Shown here: positions 1 through 10,258 of the stretch, in pieces | How the letters are laid out: each line of letters starts with the position of its first letter | How positions within the stretch are numbered: the stretch's first letter is position 1 | Source: Aspidiotus rigidus | Taxonomy: Eukaryota; Arthropoda; Insecta; Hemiptera; Diaspididae | Assembly: GCA_035079385.1 (NCBI GenBank) | Contig: JAVHKY010000015.1 | Location: 2,108,001-2,172,000, forward strand | Direction: 5' to 3' | Length of the DNA stretch: 64,000 nucleotides | Made by a program: the position numbers and the translations under genes | Notes under the pieces: model-generated | Seen by the model: the letters and a program-made list of their open reading frames with translations, nothing else | Told to the model about the DNA's origin: nothing | The model's database searches: none

Positions 1-1
1 A

Positions 2-193
2 AAGGAACAAATTTTGATGGAAGGAACTTACGAACAGGCTGTTGCCGGCGAACCTCCCTTCAAGAGGCGGAAGTATAAGTCAGCAGCCGATCGTTTGTAC
101 AAACTTGTTAATGCGTACAATGACGACGACATGGATGATGAGGAGAAATGTTTGGAGTACCTTCGAGGTATTGCCCATAACCTCCGGTTCTAG
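2..193 (+). CDS. C-terminal end of an unidentified protein (5' end outside window)
   Basis: An open frame runs from the window edge to a TAG stop at 191-193, giving 63 residues. It looks like real coding sequence: a basic patch (FKRRKYK) is followed by a leucine/tyrosine-rich stretch, an acidic run (NDDDMDDEE) and the tail LRGIAHNLRF. The start lies upstream of the window or in an upstream exon; an AG at 37-38 could be a splice acceptor. I do not recognise the family. The end sits about 235 bp from a minisatellite array, so it could be a host gene's last exon or the end of a transposon ORF. Confidence 0.45.
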   Translation, partial: KEQILMEGTYEQAVAGEPPFKRRKYKSAADRLYKLVNAYNDDDMDDEEKCLEYLRGIAHNLRF

Positions 194-427
194 AGCTAAT
201 ACAGGAGATTTTTCAAGGAATATCTTTTTAATTATGAAACTTTTAATTCTGAAACTTTCAATGTTCAATTTTGAAACGATGAATTAACGTCACTGTGAAT
301 TTTCGGCATTAAAAATTTTCGTAACCATGAATTTTCCTTACCGAAGAATTTTCTCATATTAATTTTCGGCTTTGAATTTTCTGCCGAAGAATTTTCTCAC
401 GAAGAAGTTTCCTGGACTCAAATTTTC
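194..427. repeat. degenerate AT-rich short repeat rich in GAATTTTC
   Basis: The stretch repeats variants of GAATTTTC at irregular 20-45 bp spacing (for example near 297, 331, 348, 376 and 391) and runs directly into the 45-bp minisatellite. It looks like a decayed simple repeat. No gene is visible. Confidence 0.4.
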
Positions 428-835
428 CTAGTCCCCCTCCTATCATATATAGCTTGAGAGTCGATATTTTTCCAAGTCCCCCCCCCCCCCCTATCATACA
501 TAGCTTGAGAGTCGAAATTTTCCTGGTCCCCCTCCTATCATATATAGCTTGAGAGCCGACATTTTCCGAAGTCCCCCCCCCCTATCATATATAGCTTGAG
601 AGTCGAAATTTTTCCAAGTCCCCCTTCTATCATATATAGCTCGAGAGTCGACATTTTCCGAAGTCCCCCCCCCCCCCCCTATCATACATAGCTTGAGAGT
701 CGAAATTTTCCTGGTCCCCCTCCTATCATATATAGCTCGAGAGTCGACATTTTCCGAAGTCCCCCCCTCCTATCATATATAGCTCGAGAGTCGAAATTTT
801 TCCAAGTCCCCCTTCTATCATATATGGCTCGAGAG
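428..835 (-). repeat. 45-bp minisatellite array, about 9 units
   Basis: Each unit reads TATCATATATAGCTTGAGAG, then TCGAAATTTT, then TCC and a C-tract. TATCAT recurs near 442, 492, 535, 582, 627, 680, 726, 770 and 817. Unit length varies from about 43 to 53 bp because the C-tract expands (up to about 15 C). It is the reverse complement of the array at 15,665-16,336. No terminal inverted repeats are visible around this copy. Confidence 0.9.
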
Positions 836-935
836 GAATCATACATAAGGTCGAGTTCGTTTATGAATAGATCAAGGTCGTATGATTCTACAATTTCTCC
901 ACAGAAAAATGAACTTAGAATCTCGTATTTTCTAC

Positions 936-971
<36 letters not shown>

Positions 972-3090
972 TCTACTTGAAAAATTATTCACAAAATTCG
1001 TCTCCGAAAACAATCGCTTATCGCATTCTTGCTACAGATACATACTATTCTTGTTACAATCGTAAAATTTATCGGTTTGTTGACCCTTTCGCGCACATGA
1101 AGTTAGAATTTTATCACTTTCTTCTTCCCAATGTTGCTTTTTGTTAGGTAAACACTAAACATCATATCAGTTTTCAAGAAGAAATCCTTCGTGAAAATAC
1201 TAAACTATACACGAGCGAACAAATTTTCCGCGGCCAGCCTTCCCACAGCCTACTTAATGCCAACATTTCGGAAGCTATCTCCAACATACTGATTGCAGCA
1301 GCGTAATATCACCTAAGTGATTACGAACACCACCCATTTTCTGATTTACCCATCCATCTAATTGAACGATCTCGAAATGACGTGTACGATAACCAGTTTT
1401 GCGTAAAACAAATCGAACATAGGCCAATTTGTTTTTTTTTTTTTTTTACCTCCTCGATGATGCAGTAGCTATTTAATAACGCGAATCTCACATAGGAGAA
1501 AAAAAAAATACATACATATAAAACTATATCGTTTCAACGTCGATCGTTTATCATAATATTTGGAGGACATAATGTTAACCGTGACCTTCAACCGCGAGTA
1601 ACATTCACGAATAAAATATCTTTTGGGCAATTTCTTCCAATATTATTTTATAGTAAATCTCTCTTCTTCAAACAAGGGCACTCGATCTCGTACATACCTT
1701 TTCTCCCTCCAGTAGCGACTGTTATCATCGACGATTTGGCATAGAAGGAGTGAACAGGTTGATCGGTAAATTATGTGAGGGCTAACGCACGTCGTTCTTC
1801 ATGATCATGACCAACACCATTACCTAACGCGAGTTAATAATCCTATAAATAAACTTATATAGGCTGTTGCTTATCGAACTAAATGTTATTGATGCGGACG
1901 TGGACACTGCACTGCGCTGCATTTCTATAATGCAGCTACACACGTAGAAAAAAAAAAAAATGATGAGAAAAACTTACAGCGAAAATGATTCAGCGAGCAC
2001 ATCCATCGGAGAAAAGCGATCAAAACACGTTAGTACATACGATTAATTCTACGACTGAAATGTCAAAAAGCATGCCACTCAACCCGACACCGCCAACAAC
2101 AAACGAAAGAAGTGGCCGAACATTTTTTTTTTTTTTATTCTCTCTCACGTATATAGAATTTTTACAACACAAAGATACACAAAATTATACGAAACCAATT
2201 TACATAAATTTTAGTATATACCTTCTTCCTCCTGAGCCGGGAGCCAAGTTTTAAGAAAATTATTCTTCAATGAAAAGAACATTCCGCGCGTACATTTACG
2301 TATTTACTACAGTCTTTAGAAGAGGCTAGGTACACTATTACAAATTCAGATTGGACCGTGATCTCATTTATAATGAGATATTCTGCAACAGACATAGATG
2401 CAAGTCCAACGTTACTTCTCGGTTCGCTCGAAACATACGTTTTATCAATAAAAATAGGTACTGTATAGAATACTAACGTATGAACAATCGTAATTACATA
2501 CCACTATACACTGCGCGTCATACACTATATAATCGTAAAAGAATAAAAGGAATCCATACGTTTTGAGAAAGAGAACTGCTCGTTGCACTTATCTTGCGAT
2601 AAATAACCTAACTGATGCCACTTGGAATCTTCGAACCTGTTACGTCACGACGAGTCTGGTTGCGGCTCATGGCTCAAGTTCAAGAACTCGTCCTTAAGCA
2701 CCCATTACAAAAGGGAGTGCGCCGGTATGACTGTAACGGATTTTTCCATCTTACAACTATAAATCTCAATGAAGAGGAGGAGAAATTCCACGAGGAAAAA
2801 TTAGGTGAAATCGAAGAATACCTTTGTTTTTTCCACTCATATCCGCGGAATTGATTAATTTCGAGTAAAATTACAGACGACACGAAATCTAAATTCCATC
2901 AACGATGGAAAAAACAACGTAATTAGGTAGAAAAGGAATTTGAAAATGACGAGAATAAATTTTCGGAGATGAATGGTATACTATTTAGAGTTCCTCCACG
3001 GGGAAGTTGGTTATTGCCAAAACGTCTGTCAACTTTTCCGGAAGCGGTTGCCTTAAAATAGATTTCAACAACTGAAATAGAATTTTTTAG
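836..3090. other. no recognisable gene; contains a (CT)n microsatellite
   Basis: A CT dinucleotide run occupies about 938-969, and there are T and A tracts near 1,432, 1,501 and 2,125. The rest looks single-copy and noncoding. Open frames here are short and lack family motifs. It could be intron or intergenic DNA. Confidence 0.6.
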
Positions 3091-4936
3091 TTGGTGGAAT
3101 CCGGAGAATTCATTAGTAAGGAAAAAGATAATGAACGAAAAAACGCGCCAAATTTAATGACTTCAACTAGGCATTTAGATTAAGAGGATACTCAAACCAG
3201 TGACACGAAAGAAGATGCAAAGGACCGCACGAAAATTGAAAACACGAGCGCTTTCGGCTAATCAGCCATTCTCGAAGTGTGGAAAGGAACTGAACCCAAC
3301 ACCAACCCCCGAATGCACGCAACTTATTAATGAACGCAAAAAGGTCTTCAGAAAGTGAAAACTCTCTCTCACTCCCGAGGACTATCTTTCTTACCAATAT
3401 TGTAACGCTACAGTTAGAAGGGAACTAAAACGTATAAAAAGGGAATCGTTCAGAAAATTCAGTTCGTCATTGAACAGAGACACGAAACTCGGCACAATAT
3501 GGCGGTGCTCCAAAGCATTCAGATCCGGTCCCAATCCCTTTAAACACAAAATCTCTCAGGATGACTTACTTTCCTTTGCTGACACAGTCGTCCCACCAAG
3601 GGCTTCAAATTTCTCAGAGGTTAATATTCAATATTTACAATCCCCTCCTCCTCAAAATAACCTATTAGACAGTCAATTCACTTGGTAAGAATTCTACTCA
3701 ATTCTTTGTTCAAGGAAATCTACAGCCCCTGACCTTGACGGGATCTCTTACAGCTGCCTTCAGTCAATACCCGAACCTAGCCTAAAGTCTCTTCTAGTAA
3801 TTATCAACCGTCTGTGGCGAAATAACGTCATCCCTTCTGCATGGACTCATTTCCAGATTATCCCTATCCCAAAAAAAGATTCAAAGCTGCGCCCTATTGC
3901 CCTATCCTCATACATCCGAAAACTTGTTGAATCTATGCTAAATGCCCGACTCAGACACTGGTCGGAACAAAAAGCTATTATTCCACACAACTGCTACGGC
4001 TTTCGAAATAAACGCAGTGCTATCGACTGTGTCACCTCCCTCGTCAGTGATATATATCAGGCTTTTATAGACAAGCAACACCTGAACGCCTTTTTTATAG
4101 ACATCCACTCCGCTTTTCCCAGTGTCAGCTTACCAATTTTGCGTCAAACTCTACAAAATCTGAATATTCCCCCTCATTTCTCTACTTTCATTCTCAAATT
4201 GATGTCTCCTCAAACATTTACATTCACTCACGCTAACTATCCTTCAATAACTAGGATAAATTACTTAGGTCTTCCCCAAGGCTCGTCCCTGAGCCCTATC
4301 TTATTTAATCTATATATCCTCACTGTTTTAAACATACGTTCACCAGCTACCATACTTTCCTTTGCTGATGACCTGGTTATCTACCACGCTCATTCTCAAG
4401 TTGCCACCACCACTCTACACGTCACTAACACCTTATCCGTCCTCCAAAACAAACTAGACCAACTACTCCTGAGTTTATCCATTCCAAAATGCATTTCTGT
4501 TCTGTTTTCCTTAAGAGCCTACAACCTTGCAGATGCGTGTGTCTTCCTCAAGGGCGAACAAATCCCAAATTGTTCCTTCTTCAAGTACTTAGGCATCAAC
4601 CTGGACAGTCGTCTTACATGGAACATTCATATTTCCTTCCTTCGTACCAAATGCTCTCAGGCCATGTACATTCTTCAAGCCTTGTCTAGCACCGAATGGG
4701 GTGGTGATCCCATCATCCTGTCGATGCTATACAAAGCCATTATTCGTAGTAAAATGGAATACGGGGCCTTCCTCTTCGGTTCCGCTGCTCCCTCTCGTCC
4801 GAAAAAACTCGACGTACTTCAAAATCAGGCCCTTCGCTACATTTTAGGAGCCATAAAAACGACACCAATTGTTGTTATGGTAGCTGAAGCAAAAATTCCT
4901 CCCTTACAACTCCGTAGTTATGGGAGAGGTTTATAG
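3091..4936 (+). pseudogene. I-like non-LTR retrotransposon reverse transcriptase, broken
   Basis: This is a LINE reverse transcriptase remnant. A WWNP motif at about 3,091 and a weak N-terminal part precede a frame around 3,470-3,687 that stops at 3,688. After a frameshift the RT continues (SKLRPIALS near 3,890) into a 333-residue open stretch at 3,935-4,936. Visible motifs: FRNKRSAIDCV, FIDIHSAFPSV (motif A), GLPQGSSLSPILFNLY (motif B), FADDLVIY (catalytic motif C), and FKYLGINLDSRLTW in the thumb. FADDL plus the thumb motif fits the I/LOA/R1-like LINE groups. The RNase H end is missing because the element at 4,962 cuts in after SYGRG. Its sequence differs clearly from the LINE at 31.8-33.5 kb, so it is another subfamily. 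Confidence 0.85.
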
Positions 4937-5285
4937 GGCGGCTTGTGGAGATTGCCCAGGATACAGGGTGGACAGAAAGATGTTACCAGTTAAATGGGAG
5001 TTGGCGCTAAATCTGTCGTAGCACGAAAACGCAAAACGTTAGACGGATAGCTTAAATAATACGAATTTTGTATTTCAATTTTATCTTTAATTTGTGCCAC
5101 ATCCGAAGTTTCTACGACTTTTCTGAGCCGTGTTATGGATCAAAATGAGCCGAAAATTCACCAAATCGCCAAGGATCCCAAAATAAGGCTTGAAAATTAA
5201 TTAATTTACAGTATTGAGCTGAATGATCAAATTATTGTTTCTTAAGTGAATTTGGACGGGGAAAACGAGAAAAATAATAACAAAA

Positions 5286-7620
5286 TCCTAAGAAGCACCA
5301 AAATGGGTTAATAGGCCCAAAAAGGGTCCAAATTCCCCCGAGTTGGAAAATTGTTCAAACTTTTAAATTGTAATTCGATTTCTGCGTGGAATTTCGCGGT
5401 GAGTCCGAAAAAAAAATATTTAAAAAATTCTTCGAAGCACCGACATGGGTTAATGAGCCCAAAGAAGGTCAACATTTTCTCAAATTGGGAATTTGTTTAA
5501 ACTTTCCAAATTTTAATTCGATTTTCAAAGGAATTTTGCGCCGAGTTCAAAAAAAAGTGCTCAAACTGTTCTTCAAAGCACCAAAAAGAGGTTAATGGGC
5601 CCAAAAAGGGCCAAAATTTTCCCATATTCGAAAAATGTTCAAACTTTCAAATTTAAATTCGATTTTCGAGTGGTATTTTGAGCCGAGTGCAAAAAAAATG
5701 CTTCCAAAATTCCTCGAAGCACCAAAATGGGTTAATGGGCTCAAAAAGGGTCAAAATTTCCCCAAATTCAAAAATTGTTCAAACTTTCACATTTTAATTC
5801 GATTTTCAAGTGGCATTTTGCGCTGAGTCCGAAAAAAAATTATTCAAAAGCTCTTCGAAGTACCAAAAAGAGATTAATGGGCCCAAAAAGGGTCAACATT
5901 TTCCCATATTCGAAAAATGTTCAAACTTTCAAATTTAAATTCGATTTTCGATTGGTATTTTGAGCCGAGTGCAAAAAAAATGCTTCCAAAATTCCTCGAA
6001 GCACCAAAATGGGTTAATGGGCCCAAAAAGTGCCAAGATTTCCCCAAATTGGAAAATCGTTCAAACTTTCATATTTTAATTCGATTTTCAAGCGGCATTT
6101 TGCGCTGAATCCGAAAAAAATGATTTAAAAGCTCTTCGAAGCACCAAAAAGGGATGAATGGGCCAAAAAAGAGCCCAAATTTTCCCAAATTGGAAAATCA
6201 TTCAAACTTTCCAATTTTTATTCGATTTTCAAAGGAATTTTGCGCTGAGTTCAAAAAAAAGTGCTTCAACTGTTCTTCGAAGCACCAAAAAGAGGTTAAT
6301 GGGCCCAAAAAGGGCCAAAATTTTCCCATATACGAAAAATGTTCAAACTTTCAAATTTAAATTCGATTTTCGAGTGGCATTTTAGCAGAGTGCGAAAAAA
6401 ATGCTTCCAAAATTCCTCGAAGCACCAAAATGGGTTAATGGGTCCAAAAAGTACCAAAATTTCCCCAAATTGAAAATCGTTCAAACTTTCATATTTTAAT
6501 TCGATTTTCAAGTGGCATTTTGCGCTGAGTCCGAAAAAAATGATTCAAAAGCTCTTCGAAGCACCAAAAAGAGATTAATGGGCCCAAAAGGGGTCAAAAT
6601 TTTCCCATATTCGAAAAATGTTCAACCTTTCAAATTTAAATTCGATTTTCGATTGGTATTTTGAGCCGAGTGCGAAAAAAATGATTCCAAAATTCCTCGA
6701 AGCACCAAAATGGGTTAATGGGCCCAAAAAGTGCCAAAATTTCCCCAAATTGGAAAATCGTTCAAACTTTCATATTTTAATTCGATTTTCAAGCGGCATT
6801 TTGCGCTGAGTCCGAAACAATGACTCAAAAGCTCTTCGAAGCACCAAAAAGGGATGAATGGGCCCAAAAAGAGCCCAAATTTTCCCAAATTGGAAAATCA
6901 TTCAAACTTTCCAATTTTTATTCGATTTTCAAAGGAATTTTGTGCTGAGTTCAAAAAAAAGTGCTTCAACTGTTCTTCGAAGCACCAAAAAGAGGTTAAT
7001 GGGCCCAAAAAGGGCCAAAATTTTCCCATATTCGAAAAATGTTCAAACTTTCAAATTTAAATTCGATTTTCGAGTGGTATTTTGAGCAGAGTGCAAAAAA
7101 AATGCTTCCAAAATTCCTCGAAGTACCAAAATGGGTTAATGGGTCCAAAAAGTGCCAAAATTTTCCCAAATTGGAAAATCATTCAAACTTTCCAATTTTT
7201 ATTCGATTTTCAAAGGAATTTTGTGCTGAGTTCAAAAAAAAGTGCTTCAACTGTTCTTCGAAGCACCAAAAAGAGGTTAATGGGCCCAAAAAGGGCCAAA
7301 ATTTTCCCATATTCGAAAAATGTTCAAACTTTCAAATTTAAATTCGATTTTCGAGTGGTATTTTGAGCAGAGTGCAAAAAAAATGCTTCCAAAATTCCTC
7401 GAAGTACCAAAATGGGTTAATGGGTCCAAAAAGTGCCAAAATTTCCCCAAATTGGAAAATCGTTCAAACTTTCATATTTTAATTCGATTTTCAAGCGGTA
7501 TTTTGCGCTGAGTCCGAAAAAAATGATTCAAAAGCTCTTCGAAGCACCAAAAAGGGGTTAATGGGCCCAAAAAAAACCAAAATTTTCCCAAATTGGAAAA
7601 TCGTTCAAACTTTCGAATTT
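5286..7620 (+). repeat. ~140-bp tandem repeat with higher-order structure
   Basis: About 16 units, each containing GAAGCACCAAAA, TTAATGGGCCCAAAAA, TTTTCCCAAATTGGAAAA, GTTCAAACTTTC and ATTCGATTTTC. GAAGCACC or a variant recurs near 5,292, 5,434, 5,575, 5,716, 5,857, 5,998, 6,138, 6,279 and 6,419, a period of 140-141 bp. Two unit types (ATGGGTTAATGG and AAGAG-TTAATGG) tend to alternate, giving 281-bp dimers. A block of five units is duplicated exactly 700 bp apart (6,154 versus 6,854). A 141-bp unit is a multiple of three, so short open frames recur, but they are not proteins. Confidence 0.92.
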
Positions 7621-7631
7621 CAATTCGATTT

Positions 7632-7921
7632 TGTTTATTGAAAAGTTGTTTAAAATTTAGTAACAGGACGAATAAAAGGAAAAGGAAAATAAGCAAATAG
7701 CCAGGAAAAATTCAAAATCATCAGAAAAATCAAAAAGAACAAAAAATTGGAAAATCAACAATTTGTAAAGAAATTATCCGAAGTTGTGTAGGATCACGAT
7801 CGGTTTCAAGCGGGGCCGGGTATGGCCGTTCTTCATCAGGTGAGGCTATTTGTTTATTTTCCTTCCTTTTCCTTTTATTCGTTCTGTTACTAAATTTTCA
7901 ACAACTTTTCAATAGACAAAA
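7632..7921. repeat. inverted repeat (stem about 70 bp, loop about 140 bp)
   Basis: The left arm (7,632-7,702, from TTTATTGAAAAGTTG to GCAAATAGCC) is mirrored at 7,845-7,921 (GGCTATTTG to CTTTTCAATAGAC). The loop includes a short GC-rich stretch (GGGGCCGGGTATGGCC). It sits between the forward and reverse unit arrays of the foldback-like element, where a foldback loop would be expected. Confidence 0.8.
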
Positions 7922-8089
7922 TTTTTCGTACCTGTCCCTTGGATTACAACGTTATGTGTCTTGTGTCTCTTACAATTTCTACTTACATTCACTCACTTTT
8001 GTACTTTCTAGCGTCATTTCGATATTTTTTCTCGATTAGGGCTAATTTTGACCCATTTTTGGCGCCATCATTCATTAATTAGTTACTTT

Positions 8090-8530
8090 GCAGAGTATGT
8101 TGACCATTTTTTAAGGGCTCAGCACCAAATTTCACTTGCGAAGTGAAAAATATGAAATTTGATCAATTTTTATCAAGGGAAATTTTTTACGCTTTTTGAG
8201 CCGAATCACTCACTGAGTGCTTCGCAAACTATTTCAACTGTTTTTTTTTTTTTTTCAAATTCTGCGCTAAATTTCACTAAAGAAATGAGCGAAAAATACA
8301 AAATTTGATCAATTTTTATTTTAGAGAATTTTCGAACCTTTTTCGGCCGAATCACTCACTAGGGTGCTTCGCAGAGTATTTTATCCGTAACAGTTGTTTT
8401 TTTTTCACACTGCGCTAAATGTCCCTAAAGAATTGAGTAAAAAATACAACGTTTGAGCGATTTTCATTTTGGGGAATTTTCAACCTTTAGGCCCATCCAC
8501 TCATTTTGTAACTATTTTTTTTCGTATTTT
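8090..8530 (-). repeat. divergent inverse-orientation units of the ~140-bp repeat
   Basis: About three units contain CTGCGCTAAATTTCAC, AAATTTGATCAATTTTT and GAATCACTCAC...GTGCTTCGCA. Read in reverse they parallel the forward units in the same order (GAAGCACC, CCCAAAAAGG, TTGTTCAAACTTT, GTGAAATTTAGCGC). They would form the right arm of the foldback-like element. The match is by eye and imperfect. Confidence 0.55.
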
Positions 8531-8774
8531 CCGTAAAATTTCTTTGAAATTAGAACAACTTAATTCTTTTAATGTTTGAAACTCACTTGAATACTGTAAA
8601 CTTATTCATTTTTGAACACTATTTTAAAAACCCTGCCGGTAAATTAGTCAATTTTCGGCACATCTTAGAGACTTCGTATTTGGCGCAGATTAAAGATAAA
8701 ATTGGGATACAAGTTTCGTACATTTAAAGTTTACATGTAACAGAACAAACCTAACCTAACCAGAACACAGTGTC

Positions 8775-8975
8775 ATATTATCGTAAAAATGAGTTTCCAA
8801 GAGTGAACCAATCATGACACAGTATTGTTATGGCCAATAAGATAACAGTATTGTACTATTAAAAACTCATGCTTAAGATCTTGTTCTCCAGTTGCGACAC
8901 AACTGATGATGGGGTGACAGCCGAAAGTACTCTTGTAAAAGCAACTAATAAAGTAGAATTGTACAATTAGAACGA
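8775..8975 (+). repeat. Penelope-like family B terminal (3' UTR/pLTR) fragment
   Basis: It matches 13,800-13,903 and 18,070-18,240: GTGAACCAATCATGACACAG, GCCAATAAGATAACAG, AAAAACTCATG, then TTGTTCTCCAGTTGCGACAC and CTGATGATGGGG...CCGAAAGTACTCTTGTA. It is the distal part of the family B terminus with two CCAAT boxes and a hammerhead-like motif. No coding part is attached. Confidence 0.8.
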
Positions 8976-9004
8976 CAATCATTCACTCATTCGGTAGTAT
9001 TTGT

Positions 9005-9080
9005 CGTTATAATTATGTCAGGTCGTAACTTAGAGGAACGAATCGGTTCAATTAGAATTGTAAACTTGAAAGCTCTTTTT
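9005..9080 (+). repeat. degenerate Penelope-like ORF start
   Basis: ATTATGTCAGGTCGTAACTT and AGAGGAACGAATCGGTTCAA resemble the start of the family A terminal repeat (ATTATGGATAGCCGTAACTT, AGAGGAACGGATTCGTTTAA at 17,396). It follows a family B terminus at once, the same order as at 13.6-14.0 kb. The rest of an ORF cannot be followed. Confidence 0.5.
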
Positions 9081-9656
9081 ACACCTCACTCACTCGATAT
9101 GAGTTCCAATAATAATTTTTCATCGAGATAGCCATGATGACCATCCAGAAATTTTACCCCCTCACCGACGTCTCTACCACCACTGGGAATCGGTACGTCT
9201 TTCAATTTACATTTTTTCGATTTTTCGCGAAAACTATGGACTTTGGAGCAAAGATGCATCACTCCAAAATTATTCTACGTAAAATTTCCTACAGAATGAA
9301 GCCATATTTCGGTGAATGGAAGTCGTATAGCATCGCTTTGAAATTTGGAAAAAAAACAATTTTTCTCGAAAAGTACCGCATATCACGACTGGGGGAAGCC
9401 GAAGTGGCGAAGGGTGCAGTCCAACGCGCGAGAATCTTATTTAGGTAGGACAACTAAATCCATTTGCATCTTGTAGGCGGGCAGGGGAGAAGTTGAGGTC
9501 GAGGCATTTTTTCGTGGCCTTCTAGCAGATCATTTTCGACCTAGCTAGAGATTTGAGAATGACAACTTGTTACAATCCATGGGCATGTGGACTAGTCTAT
9601 GAATGAATGAATTGAATGCTGTAAGTTTGTGGATCATAGGGCAGAAAAATGACCCA
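9081..9656. other. no recognisable gene
   Basis: There is a 104-residue open frame at 9,134-9,448, but I see no family motif in it and would not call it a gene. The rest is unremarkable. Confidence 0.4.
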
Positions 9657-9775
9657 AAATTTTCAAGTCCCTCTCCTAACTTGGGGCGGCAGGGCCTGTG
9701 ATGTCACAATCTAAATTGTTCAGATTCCACGTACCCATGAAATAGGTTCCCCGCCACCCCTCGTTCAACTCCGTC
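9657..9775 (-). mobile_element. end fragment of the 45-bp-repeat MITE family
   Basis: TCAAGTCCCTCTCCTA...GCCTGTGATGTCACAAT...CCACGTACCCATGAAATAGG, then TTCCCCGCCACCCCTCGTTC is the reverse complement of the copy end at 63,826-63,985. It therefore holds one terminus (AGGTTCCCCGCC) and the subterminal CRE-like site, followed by unrelated DNA. Confidence 0.7.
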
Positions 9776-9839
9776 CAAGAACGTGTATTGTATTGTATTT
9801 CTAGGCACAGGAGGTGGCGCCTGTTATATGAAGTTTTTT

Positions 9840-9925
9840 ATGAGGTACGCGTCGTGCGCCGTCCTGCGAAAAACTTCGAAAAATTTCGACTCTCGAGATA
9901 TTTATGATAGGAGAGGGATGTGAGG
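9840..9925 (+). mobile_element. fragment of the 45-bp-repeat MITE family
   Basis: GTGCGCCGTCCTGCGAAAAA precedes one 45-bp unit (AAATTTCGACTCTCGAG...TATGATAGGAGAGGGA). The same GCGCCGTCC segment stands directly before the array at 15,625-15,665. Only one unit survives here. Confidence 0.75.
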
Positions 9926-10258
9926 AAATAATCCTACAACATCAAAGAAGCATAAGGTCGTTTCCGAGGGAAAGTTTACGTCCTTCAACCTATCCACCAA
10001 GGAGCTCGAGTTCTTTTTTGAGTACACATCCCTAAGGCTGTTACTATCCAACACATGGGCGAATTGCTTGTAAAATCTGGTGTCCCTCATGAGGAGTTTG
10101 CGGGATTCTTTGATCTACTGTGGGATTGTTGTACCCCCAACTTCTGCAGACATCTCCCTTCTCTCAGGAGGAATCTCCGGTCTAGCGTAGAAACACTTTT
10201 GCTAGTTCATGTTCATTCCAAAAGTTTGAAATTTGTTCATGTGTGTCAAGAAAATTGA
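9926..10258. pseudogene. Penelope-like RT fragments in head-to-head junction
   Basis: On the minus strand, about 9,926-10,035 encodes ...SSLVDRLKDVNFPSETTL and then FFDVVGLFPHIP, the PLE reverse transcriptase motif A. From about 10,030 the plus strand encodes the following segment, KAVTIQHMGELLVKSGVPHE and EFAGFFDLLWDCCTPNFC. The two halves of one RT region thus face in opposite directions. The protein differs from family A (which reads ATIQRMGELLVRANIPHNEL), so this is a separate lineage. No catalytic YVDD part is present. Confidence 0.8.

Larger units (their letters stand above)
4962..8745. mobile_element. foldback-like transposable element built from tandem repeats
   Basis: The left end (TACAGGGTGGACAGAAAG, then GTTACCAGTTAAATGGGAG) matches both ends of the 39,090-39,656 element. 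The left subterminal segment (about 5,010-5,150) is repeated inverted at about 8,640-8,720 around TTAAAGATAAAATTGGGATA. Between them lie forward tandem units (5,286-7,620), a stem-loop (7,632-7,921) and short divergent units in inverse orientation (8,090-8,530). Inverted arms made of tandem repeats are the hallmark of foldback elements (Drosophila FB, Galileo). No transposase is visible. The right terminus has decayed or is missing: after about 8,720 it no longer matches the inverse of the left end. Confidence 0.65.

Noticed and set aside
428..835. Possible CRISPR array (regular direct repeats)
   Set aside because: There are no unique spacers between the repeats; it is a minisatellite in eukaryotic DNA.
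5386..7511. Many overlapping 60-100 residue open frames that look like a repeated protein
   Set aside because: They arise because the 140/141-bp unit is near a multiple of three. Frames overlap each other in two phases and stop at unit variations, with no protein motif.
8745..8762. CCTAACCTAACC resembling the insect telomere repeat TTAGG (also at 25,140)
   Set aside because: Only two to three units are present and they are not part of an array; chance or a short decayed tract.
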